From: Karalla daura
Lineage: Eukaryota; Chordata; Actinopteri; Chaetodontiformes; Leiognathidae
Reading direction: 5' to 3'
Length of the DNA stretch: 64,000 nt
Assembly (NCBI GenBank): GCA_029224185.1
Contig: CM055196.1
Location: forward strand, 18,626,509 to 18,690,508
Positions 25,285 through 37,108 of the stretch are shown one piece after another (the stretch's first letter is position 1; every line of letters starts with the position of its first letter). The notes beneath the pieces are model-generated. The model was not told the origin of the DNA. It saw only the letters and a list, made by a program, of their open reading frames with translations, and did not search any database. The translations under genes and the position numbers were made by a program.

Positions 25285-25398
25285 GGTCTATTTTAGTGAG
25301 CCACTCACATGAGCGCCGGAATCTATATATCTACCCTCTTTCTGCCCTTGTCGTCTCAGAAAAAGACGCCCGAGAGTATTTGTCACGTATTGTATAAG
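25285..25398 (+). promoter_or_regulatory. Promoter and noncoding first exon of troponin I copy 4
   Basis: CTATTTTAGT at 25288-25297 is followed by GAGCCACTCACATGAG and a TATA-like CTATATATCT at 25323, again exactly 35 bp from the MEF2 box. The noncoding first exon ends at 25398 before GTAAGG. Confidence 0.75.
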
Positions 25399-26188
25399 GT
25401 AAGGAGTTTGTATTGTTAATTATTACAGAACGCGACAGCTTGAAACAACAAATGAATGCTTTTAATGCTCTCTGTGCAGGGAGACTGATGCTTGCAGTAA
25501 AGCTGAGTGACAGGCTTTTTTTCCCCTCTAACACAACACTCAAGTCATTCATGTTTATGCTAATTACAATGTTAACAACCAAATACAACTCTGGCTTTTG
25601 AAGAAAGTTGACTCATTGCAAAAAAAATGTTTCTTGCATGTGAGGAAGAGGGGAGTGTTATTTTATTCTCTCCAGCTGGCTTCCTCTGATCTTGAACAGA
25701 AGTCAAAGAAGTAGTTATAAATAACATATCACAGTGTGGATCTGATTTATGTGCTCCTCTTTGAAACGCTGCTTGTCACTGTGTAGGTTCAATTCAGTGA
25801 AATGATGTGAAGTTAAGATTTTTTGGGGGTGGTTTTGCTTATACAATTTAAAGTTTAAAAAAATCATCAGCATGGTAAGAACAGAAGAAATCCTGCATTA
25901 AGTTTGGTCTCCATGCATTGATTATGTTGTAATTCAGACTAATTTTAGGGTTATTTTGTTTTTTACCATTAAGGTTTGACCTTAAGACAATGTCATACAT
26001 TGTTTGTGTCCTCTGCTACAGTCTAGAATGCTATGCAACCTGTTCAAACCTACAAATGAGATTTGTCTGATTCATTATTCTATTCACAATAAAGAACCTG
26101 TGACATACTTGACTACAACATTTTTTACTCATATTTTCTTATTTTTTCCTGAATAGTTTTAAGAAGAGGAGACAGTCAAACTGCAACC

Positions 26189-28054
26189 ATGTCTGAGGCG
26201 TAAGTACCACTTTACTTTGCTAAAACCATGTAAATGTGATATTGCACATACGTAATATATTTGTCTTTCTCTTGTGCTTGAATCGTGGACATAACCCTCC
26301 TGAATGGATAGGCCCGCGGTGAGTTGATTTTTCTGTTGAGTGAATGCTGTGAATAATATATACAATAATGATCAGTTTTTCCGCAACTAAAGTGCTTTCA
26401 CTTTACTGACTATGAAACTGAGGTAACCTGAAAAGTATGAAATGTCAGTTTATCTAACCTGGAACTGTATGTAATGTAAATTAGGTATGGTGGAGTATTA
26501 TTCTAGTATTAAATGTTTTGCCAGAAATCAAACATGTAGACCGTCTTCTTTTCCAGAAAGCAAAGCCAAAGATCTCTGCATCACGCAGGCTGTTCTTGAA
26601 GGTATTTTATGAGCAAATATGCATGTCTTGGCTTTGTAATGCTGTCAAAAAATCTCCTTAAGGAATTTATATGTAAACCACACACTGTCTGGCTGACTGA
26701 AAATCCATTTTTTTATGGCTAAGACCAAATTGTTGAAGAAGGCAATGACTATGCTGGACAGTGAAACGCAAATGAAAAAAGTTGAACGAGAGAGAACCCT
26801 CGCAGAGAGATGCCCAGCACTCCAGACGTCTGGGTTGTCTTTGCAGGATCTACAGGTATGTTTAAAACTGAAACATCTTCATATTCATTTTCTTTTGTTT
26901 TGTCCCGAGCCATATTAGTTTTCTAATTTCTCCTTAATTAGCGACTCTACACTCTGTCTTAAAAGAAACGATGAGCATCTGGACTAAGCTGTAGCTGTAG
27001 GCATTCAATAACCCCATTCACAACTCTAAAAGTAGCAAAGATGTGACTTTTAAAGTTTAGCTTTCTAAAATCATATAATTTGTAAATGCAAAAAACATAT
27101 TTAGGATGCCTGGTCTAAGTCTTAGAGTTGGTTGTATTTGCAGAGAGAACCTCAATGAAACCACTTCTGCAAATGAAACAGAACTATTCAAACAAAAACA
27201 GAACAACATTTGTCAGGCTCAGTTACAGTCTGCACAGTTAAAAAGAAAAAGGAACGGTGCATGGCAAACTTCTTAATATTGCTCCTTACTGTATCAATGC
27301 AGACCAAAAGCCTCCTGTTTCAGAGTCCAATACTTTTTCTGTTTCTGTCCACAGAATCTCTGCAAAGAACTTCACCAGAAAATCGATGTGGTTGATGAAG
27401 AGCGGTACGACATTGATTCTAAAGTGAAGAAGAACGACAGGGAGGTAAGCAAATCTCACACATTCAAGTGTTTGACCATTTTAAAGAGAGGCCTATGGTA
27501 TGGGAAACAGTGGTACTGAGGGTGTTTTGTTTTCAATTGTGCTGGAAAAAAAAAGATACAGGACCTATCTCAGAAGATCTATGAGCTGAAGGGCAAGATG
27601 AAGAGACCGGCCCTGAGAAGGGTGAGAGTGTCTGCTGAAGCCATGCTGGGAGCACTGATGGGTGCAAAGGTCAAAGAGTCTGTGGACTTCAAGGCCAACC
27701 TCAAGACTGTGAAGAAGGAGGAGGAGAAGGTGAGAGCTGCGGGCCTTTACTACTTATTCAAAGTGCGGGGTCATGAGATGATGGGTTTATTAAAGCAACT
27801 TCACCATGGTGTGAGGTGACTCCATTTACAGCTAATACGTGCATAAATGAACTAGGGAGAGCAAGTAAGGGTTGTATTACTAAATTTCATCCAGAGTATA
27901 ACAGTCTCATTCTTTTGAAATGAGAATCCTCAAATCTCTGAACCAAAATTGTGTTTTCGTTCCACAGAAGGAGGAGGTGACTGACTGGCGTAAGAACGTG
28001 GACGCCATGTCCGGTATGGAGGGCAGGAAGAAGCTGTTTGATGCTGGGCAGTAG
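26189..28054 (+). CDS. Troponin I, tandem copy 4
   Basis: Thin-filament inhibitory subunit. Coding exons: 26189-26199, 26312-26318 (7-nt microexon), 26557-26601, 26724-26855, 27355-27444, 27556-27729, 27968-28054, giving 181 residues. The microexon has three more bases than in the other copies, and the next exon is also one codon longer (MSEAPA, then KAKPKISASRRLFLK). The inhibitory and switch regions read KMKRPALRRVRVSAEAML then GALMGAKVKES, and the end is FDAGQ. For the exon at 27556 a second acceptor lies 6 bases downstream (27562). The upstream site keeps the 58-residue exon length of copies 2 and 3, but its acceptor follows a run of A. The downstream site would give 179 residues. A possible polyadenylation signal is AATAAA at 28560. 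Confidence 0.91.
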
Positions 28055-29339
<1,285 letters not shown>

Positions 29340-29532
29340 TGCCCCGCTCTTCCCCAATATGGGCATAACGTACGATACCGGCACCGCCCACGTGATATCC
29401 CTCACTCTGGTTGGATGAACTGACTGTCAATCATTTGCGTAGACCGGAACGACGCTGTTACTGTACATGGTTTGCCAAATAGCTGTCAACACTCACGACT
29501 GTTCAGCTATACAGGATTTAAACCCAAGCAGG
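29340..29532 (+). promoter_or_regulatory. bpgm promoter and noncoding first exon
   Basis: Locally GC-richer than its surroundings, with a CCCCAAT motif near 29352, a CCGCCC GC-box core near 29384 and a palindromic CACGTG at 29389-29394. A noncoding exon ends at 29532 before GTAAGC. A second noncoding exon is at 29851-29903, and the coding exon begins at 30015. No good TATA box is visible. CACGTG contains the ACGTG core that HIF and other bHLH factors use at glycolytic genes. Use here is inference. Confidence 0.5.
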
Positions 29533-30036
29533 GTAAGCCGACATTTGCACCATAATTGAGATGTTTCGGTATGAGGTTGCTCCATGTCTGTAATGTTGTT
29601 TTTCCTACCGTGGTCCTCTCTTCAGCTTGGACCAGCGGCCAAAATACTCAATGTACTAACAGTGAATTTGCATAGCAACACGTCCATCCATCATCTCTGG
29701 CTAGCTGTGAAGATCTGCGTCAGCATCCAGTCTAATATGTTCATCTGGCAGCTTTCTAATGTTGCATAAAAATGCTAGTTTGCAATGCTAGTTGCTGCAG
29801 CTACAGTATCTGCCTGTCACTTTTATAAGACAACCTCTGACCTTTTGCAGGCAGTGCCTCTAACCGAGGAACGTGCTCTTGAACAGAACAGATACACAGC
29901 CCTGTGAGCAGATAGTACATTTAAGTAAGCTGGATATTACTGCAAATTACTAAAAGTAAATCTATGTTTTTGTTTTTTCTGTAACTTTTTCTTGTAACCT
30001 CATCTCTGTTGCAGGTTTCTACAGCTGCTGCCTCTG

Positions 30037-31449
30037 ATGTCCAAGTACAAACTCTTTCTGCTTAGGCATGGGGAGGGGGCCTGGAACAAAGAGAACCGAT
30101 TTTGCAGCTGGGTGGACCAGAAGCTCAGTGAAGATGGCGTTAAAGAGGCCCAGGACTGTGGCAAGCTCCTGAAGGAGCAGGGCTACAAGTTTGACATGGT
30201 CTTCACCTCCATCCTCAGCCGCTCCATCCAGACAGCATGGCTGGTGCTGGAGGCAATGGGCCAGGAGTGGGTCCCAGTGGTGAAGTCGTGGAGGCTGAAC
30301 GAGCGCCACTATGGTACCCTGATCGGTCTGAACAGAACGGAGATGGCCCTGCAGCATGGAGACGAGAAGGTGAAGCAGTGGAGAAGGAGCTATGACATCA
30401 CACCGCCTCCAATCGATGAATCCCACCCTTACTTCCTGGAAATCTACAATGACCGCAGGTACACCACGTGTGACGTGCCAAAGGAGAACCTCCCCCGAGC
30501 TGAGAGCCTGAAGGAGGTGTTGGTCCGGCTGCTGCCATACTGGGACAGCACAGTGGTGCCAGAGATAAAGAATGGCAAGACTGTGCTCATATCCGCCCAC
30601 GGAAACAGCTGCAGGGCTCTGCTGAAACACCTGGAAGGTATGCTACCCACCTGACCCAAGCCTTTAGAAACAGTGCACTCACACCTTTTGTGTGTTTTTG
30701 TATGGGAAATGCATTCATTTCATTTCAGCCACAGTTTCTGGACACAAGCTGGTGTTTCAGAGTCATTGAATTAGGAAGGGCATATCTTAGTTCCAGAAAT
30801 GGAAAGTTGAACTTTCGCAAAAAGGTCACTGAGTTTATGTTACATTTAGCTTTGGCTATGAAGTCCATGCTGACCTTTTTACCACACTCAAATGCTTTTG
30901 GAAATCTTTATAAGTACCAGACGGCACTCAGTAACTGAACACACATTGGCTGTTACATAATAATATAAAGTGTAGTGTATACATACCATCCAGCATTATT
31001 GTCAGGATATTAGACAATAAATTAACAAGTGCTTTATCAAACAATTACCAGTAGTATGGAGACAATAAATGATATGATTGAGCCAACAAATTCATGTACA
31101 TTTTTCATCATGGTTTTGTGAAAATAATTCCCGAATCTCCCCTAACTTCCCTTCGGGATGAATGGTGATGTCTGTCCTACTGTACCTACGCACCCACAGT
31201 GTACTAAAACAAAATGAAAGCCAGTGTATGTTCAGTTTATGTGAGATCAACATCACTGTCCTAATTCAAACAGGTATATCAGATGAGGACATCGTCAACG
31301 TCACTCTTCCAACAGGGATACCTGTGCTGCTCGAGCTGGATGAAAATCTCAAACCTGTGAAAGCCCGTCAGCTCTTGGGAGACCAGGCGAAGATTCAGGC
31401 GGCAATTAAAAAAGTAGAGGATCAGGGAAAAGCTAAACCGTCGACCTGA
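30037..31449 (+). CDS. bpgm: Bisphosphoglycerate mutase
   Basis: Converts 1,3-bisphosphoglycerate to 2,3-bisphosphoglycerate, and has side mutase and phosphatase activity. It is cytosolic. Two coding exons, 30037-30637 and 31274-31449, join in phase to 258 residues (human BPGM is 259). The active-site motif LRHGEGAWNKENRFCSW has the catalytic His and Gly at the position where phosphoglycerate mutases carry Ser, which marks it as BPGM and not PGAM. SWRLNERHYG and SAHGNSCRALLKHLEG supply the other active-site residues. The C-terminus ends KKVEDQGKAKPST. The start is the first Met after the acceptor at 30014, and the SKYKLFLLRHG start matches the family. An AATAAA near 32823 would give a 3' untranslated region of about 1.4 kb. 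BPGM and CALD1 are also adjacent in human 7q33. Confidence 0.97.
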
Positions 31450-33600
31450 ATGCACAGGTTTGGTTGGAAGACTTGACATCGCTCTGTTCTGGTTGCCAGT
31501 ATACAGTGATGTAAGGTACAGTGAACAGACTTGAATAACTCCTTATGTAACATCAGATTATAACAACAAGATATTGTTGTTTATAACATTTAATGGATAG
31601 CTGTACGTCTGACCGTAGATTGCTGTATGTGTATGAGTGGGATACAGAGTGTGTGTGTGTGTGTGTGTCACAGGACAGACTGGCCTGACAGGGACAGATC
31701 AGAGATGTACTGTAAATGTTTCAGCACTGTGTGGAGGCGACTGTCACATGTAAGTTTTGTTTGTACCTGCCTGTATGGTGACCTTTATTTATTTATTTAG
31801 TTGCTCATTGGCTCCTATTTGCAGATTGATAATGATGGAGTGGAGCTTCAATATTACGATGAAAGCACTCCTTTGTGTAAGAAGCTTTGCTGTTACGTTC
31901 ACAAGCTTTAGGGATATGCTCATGTATTTAAACATGTGCCTTCAGTATGAACAACGTGCTTGAATTCAGCTGCTTTTCGATGTTTTTACAGCATCAGACA
32001 GGTCATAAGAATTAGAGCTGCACTTAGATGGCTCATATGCCTCTGCCAGGGTATCCCTAAATTAAAGAAAACTCCTTACCACACCATGAACAAACACAAA
32101 GGAGTGCAACAGGAAAGTGAGAATGTCAGATCGGTGTTGCTCATGCAGCACACTAAATTTCCTATGAAGCATTAAGCAGTGTTTGCATGAACCTGCCAAC
32201 CAATACAAGAGAAAACAAAACCTCTTTGTTAGAGGTAATGAAAGTACTCACAACTAGTACTTCAGAAATTGACAGTCCGCCATAAATGATCAAATATGCA
32301 AAACCACTGCCACCCTCCCATTACTCATACTTTAAAAAGGCTTTTAAAGTTTAGGTTAAGTTTCAAACACTGACTGATAACAATGCAACAACTGTGAATG
32401 GTGAATACTGTTGTTTCTGGATGGGATGTTTTATTAATATATATATATTAATATTAATTTCTCATTTTAATTTATTAGCATTAATGTGGAATTTAGTGTT
32501 AATTATGTAATGTTATTACTAAAACTGAGGCACATGCACATTATGTCTCGTAGCAGCACTACTGTACGTTACTGTCTTATGTTACTACTGTGTGTGGCGC
32601 AGGCTACTTCATTGTACTGTATGTCGTACTGTATTCCCTGTGTGCAATGTTCAGCATTTCTCTTTCCCTTTTCCCCCTTTTCTGTGCCGTATTTCTCTGT
32701 TACTGCATACACTGGTTACTTTGGTCAACAAGGAGAAACATGTTGTGTGTATTCTTTATTTCATGCAAGACGATTTCATTGTCTTCCCTGCTTCTCACAC
32801 CATATAGCAGTCTGCATGATGAAATAAAAGGGAATCGATATTTTCCTAAACAAGTTGTTTTTATTTCTGATTTCTGCACCACTTCTCTTTTCTTTTTATA
32901 CCAGATGATTCATACTGTTCTCAGAGAAAGGCATGCAAGAATTCACATTGACTGAAATTGGGAGATCAGACAGGATAGTCATATCTGCAGTTTGAGTTCT
33001 GGTCTCCCACTGGTTTAGTCCACTGGAAATAAACAACTCTGCTCAGCCACCACAGATGGATCCAGAGGAGTGGCTCCTCATTCCTCAACAGTTGCTGTAA
33101 TTTGGTCAAACCAGTGGGGCTGAGCAAGGGGGAGAAACCCTCTAGCTGTAGAGAAATGTTCTAAAATGGACAGGATGATCAACACGGCTCAGACATAATG
33201 ATGTTTGCCGAACATATTCACATGTTCACCATTCAGGAACATCTTTTCAGCCAAGCCTGAAATAGCTTCCTCTCTAACCAGTCGTGCACTCATACCATCT
33301 CAGGAATGAGTACTGGACAATGTACGTTTTTCATGCTTTTAAAATGAGAAAAATGTTTTTTTTTTTGGTCAACTATTATGCAGTATCCGTAGCTATTTTA
33401 CTCACAAAAAAGGTGTAATTTCTCCAGAAAGACGACCTGTGAGGTCCTTACAGAGCCTGCAGCAGATAAGATGATATTTTCCTGATGTTACTAAGTGAAG
33501 ACAGGAGGTTAAAGTATGTGTAAAAAGGAGAAATCAAGGGTCTCACAATCTGAATGCCATGATGTGTGAGCATCATTGAGCTGCAGCTCGAGCAGGCGGG
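31450..33600. other. 3' untranslated region of bpgm and downstream spacer
   Basis: Holds a short GT repeat near 31650 and an AATAAA near 32823, the likely end of the bpgm transcript. Overlapping open frames at 32486-32955 lie in T-rich sequence and have no family signal. Confidence 0.5.
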
Positions 33601-33621
33601 GCTGGACTCTACATGCTGTAC

Positions 33622-33686
33622 TTATAAACGTCTGGCCCTGCTCCGTCTGCTGATTTCCAGCAAGAGCAGTCACTTCTGTCGCACTG
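33622..33686 (+). promoter_or_regulatory. Candidate promoter and noncoding first exon of cald1
   Basis: A TTATAAA box at 33622-33628 is followed about 30 bp later by a short segment ending CGCACTG at 33686 before a strong donor GTAAGT. There is no open frame with an upstream Met. The next matching acceptor is at 42060, just before the caldesmon start codon. The layout is typical of a muscle-type noncoding first exon. It rests only on the TATA box, the donor and the position. Confidence 0.4.
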
Positions 33687-35689
33687 GTAAGTTTGATGAT
33701 ATCACTGTTAAATGCTGTCTTACATAAGCTCCAGAGTAGAGTGACATGCTTGGATTTTCCTGATAGAAATGTCATTATCATGTAAGGACATTTGTACTGT
33801 AGATGTGCGTCATGTTAATAAGCCTTAGCATGAGCAAGTGGTTTACATTAAGAAGAGAACAGTTATATGTTTAATTATGTTTAGGTATTTAGGCATCTCA
33901 TTCTAATTCTTTTAGGAGAGAAATTTTTATGTCTAATTGAATCTGTGCAAAACCCGTCAGAGTGTGCGCCTGAAACCATGCAAGCAATTTATTCTCATAG
34001 GTCAATCTCAGAAAAATTTAAAATACAAGGGGAAGATGAGAAGAAGATAGTGAACTTTACAAGACAGATATCCAAGGGTCATCTTTTAACTGTGGATGCA
34101 GAGGTTTTTGTTTGGCCAAACTATACTACAAATAAACGTGGCTGGATTTCACTCAAAGACAAATTATTCTGAATTAATTTCAGTTAATGGCATTTTTCTA
34201 TAGCTAGAAATATACAGCGTGTATATTTAAGTTTCTATCTTCCAGGGGATCAAAACAAGGAGGTATGGCATCCAAAAAAACACAGTGAGGGAGGGGCTGC
34301 ATGACCTTACAGGTGACAACAGAGGACTGATTTTTTTTCATCTACTTCCATTAAGTCACTGCAAGTTGAAGTTTGTTATTGTTATTGTACCTGTATGCAA
34401 AACGATGGCTTCAAACCTCTTCCTACCTCCTCTTTTTACCCACTCCGCTGGGCTTTGCACTCAAATCTGCTCTGTGGTTACTGCTATAGTTTGACGTTAG
34501 TTTCTGTCACTCATACATTGAGCAGACATGAAGCTGTGGAAAAGCTGTTTGCAGTTGTTGACATGCCTAGTCAAACTCTATTCCTTAGATGGCATTGAAC
34601 GACAAAGGCTACAGGCACATACAGTAGGCCTGGAGCTTATGAGTTTACAATGTGGACACGTCTTCTTGGAGGCTGTTCTGGGAGCATCCTCTCCTGTTCT
34701 TGTTCACAGAAATCAGGGTTATTTTTTCATAGTGACTTGGGTTAGTGAAGTTAAATGTTTGTGCAAACTTTGTATTTAGCAGAATAACAAGAGAATGTGA
34801 CTTTCTGAATAGCAATACAGAGATACAGCTAACAGATTTGTATTTAATGATATGTTGAGATGGAAATGACTTCACTGCATCACATTTCCTTCATCTAACC
34901 AACAGTGGTGCCTGTAGATAAGAGGAAGAGAGAGGGGGGATAGGAGCATAGAGGAGAGCTGAAGCATTAAATAGATTTGCTAAATGAGAAATGAACACAG
35001 GGGAGATTCCACTGCTAATGTTTTAGTCTGAGCATGAATGTGTCTTTGTAGTGTAAAAAGTGTTGTGGTTGGAGGGAAAGGAAGGCAGCGTGCTCTCTGG
35101 CCGTCCAGGTCAGACACTCTAAATAGGAGAGGATATGGTTTTCCACATGACCAAATTACAGCAGGGGTAGAGGTGACCCTGAGCAGCTCTGACATTACTG
35201 GAGTCATTCATCAGCAATCAGCGTGCAGCAGGATCAACAGAAGCAGAATCACACAAGCTTCGGTTTGGTAATAGTTACTCAACTGGCAGTGCAGCTGTAT
35301 AGACATAGAGAATTATACATAATAAGGATAATAGTGAAACAACTGTTAGGTATGTGGCCTTTGAAGTCCCAACAGGTGACATTTTCAGATGATTATCTCG
35401 CGCTAGAAGCATGTAGCAATTTGTTGCATGACATTCAGGGTTAAATTACAACTTAATTAACTGAGTTCGGCCCATTTTACCATCTTAATGAGCATATAAA
35501 GTCCTAAGAGACATACCGGTGTATGAATTTGTAGTAAATTATCCAGTATGCACAAGATAATGATCTTGTGGACTAAGTTACTATCCTGTGTGCACATTAT
35601 GGAAAATGTATGTTAATTTTCTATGTAGTAATCACAGATGTGAAGAGAAATATGGTTACTTCACCTTAAGGAAGTCCCTGGTCCAAATT

Positions 35690-35790
35690 CCATCCCGAAT
35701 AAGAGCTCTCCCACAGTCCGAAGACATGCATGTTTTGGATGATCGAGGGCTCTAAATTGCCCTTGATCAACTCTGAGTGTTTCTCCTGAG
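35690..35790 (-). repeat. Teleost dispersed repeat, copy 3
   Basis: CCCACAGTCCGAAGACATGCATG followed by GGGCTCTAAATTGCCC is the reverse complement of the conserved core seen near 10990. The element is therefore in the minus orientation and truncated. Confidence 0.7.
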
Positions 35791-37079
35791 ACACCATTTG
35801 TTACAAAGTGATGAGATAATGAATGAACGAGTGAATATATCCTGCTATAAATGTAAAGTAGGATTTGAAAACACTTCATGTAATCAGTTTCCAGCCTACA
35901 GGCTGCTTATTTTGGACAGTAAGTATGACAGTCGACCTTTGAGTGCTACTTTCCGCCTCCCAGCAACATTACGGACAGGTGATAAATGGCAATAGAAGTG
36001 TAAATAAGATATTCTTGGACGGCCACTTTGTATAGTGGTAGGTATTTTCTAGAATAAACCAAACTCACTGTCCATGGTCACGCACAGTGAAAGCCAGGAC
36101 GCCACAACCAACATCGTCTGTGTGTGTTTCCTTAAAAGGAGGCCGAGTGCACCATCCCTGCTGATGGGATGCAGAACGGGGAGTGAATGTTACTGCATCT
36201 ATTTCCACCAAGGAGCCATTCAGGGAGGAAACTATAACTCAATTTTGTATTTGGATCAATTCTTCTGACTTGTGTCACTGGATATTTTATTCCAGGTTTA
36301 GGTTCGCCTGTCGGCTGATGATGGACTCCTTATGTCTTCAAGGTTATTAAAACAAAGCTAGGGAGAGCTGTGAGCTCTGCGTGGAGATGATGAGATGTTT
36401 ACTCTGAACAACACACCCTCTTTTTCAGCCAAACTGTACAGAAACTGTTTAACGAGCATAAGAAAAGGTCACCACTACACAATGTTGTGGCTTGTAAACT
36501 GTGTGGAATTTGTATCCTGGTCAGGGACTTTTTCATGCGTGACCATGTTTGGTCATGTGGACCAAGCGACTCCTTGATTGATTGCAAAACGCCTCACAGG
36601 CAACTGTTTATGCTGTAAGTGTGTCTAAGCACTTTCTTTATCTATTAGCAGGGCTGTGCCGGACCTACATGTGTATTTCTGTATATGTAACTGCACTAAC
36701 AGCAACAAATGGATATCTATTAATTCCTCTCATACCTGCTTTAAAATCATGCTCAGCACAGACTTCTTAAACATAGGTCTTCCATTGAAGGTCGAGGACA
36801 GCTGTTGGCCTTTGAAGTCTAATGGAAGCAATTGTAAGCAGGAGGGCACTTGAAAAGCTCAGAGCTCTGCCAAGGCCAGGGGTTTATCCCTCTGTCACGT
36901 CTACGTTGTTTCTCTGATGCTGTTGGTCGAACAAGGACTCAACTCTGCAAGCACAAACCTCACTTGACGTGTTGAGATCTGGGAAGTGTAGAGTAAATGT
37001 TTTAACTTTGTATCTCCAAAGGAGTAAATGCGCACAATTCACATTTTCAGAGTAAGAGTGTGTATTTCCATTTTGACAA

Positions 37080-37108
37080 CCCTAACCCTAACCCTAACCC
37101 TAACCCTA
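37080..37108 (+). repeat. Internal telomere-like array (CCCTAA, nearly five units)
   Basis: Nearly five exact head-to-tail CCCTAA units in otherwise unique sequence. This is a short interstitial telomeric repeat, usually explained by double-strand-break repair. Confidence 0.95.

Noticed and set aside
30019..30630. 203-residue minus-strand open frame
   Set aside because: Exact antisense of the bpgm coding exon, which is well supported by homology on the plus strand.
32486..32955. Several overlapping plus-strand frames with hydrophobic stretches
   Set aside because: They lie in the T-rich 3' region of bpgm near an AATAAA. The hydrophobicity reflects T-rich composition, and no family is recognisable.
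33002..33125. Inverted CCACTGGTTT segments about 90 bp apart, a possible hairpin or small transposon
   Set aside because: Only about 10 bases pair well, no target-site duplication or terminal structure is visible, and such matches are common by chance in this amount of sequence.
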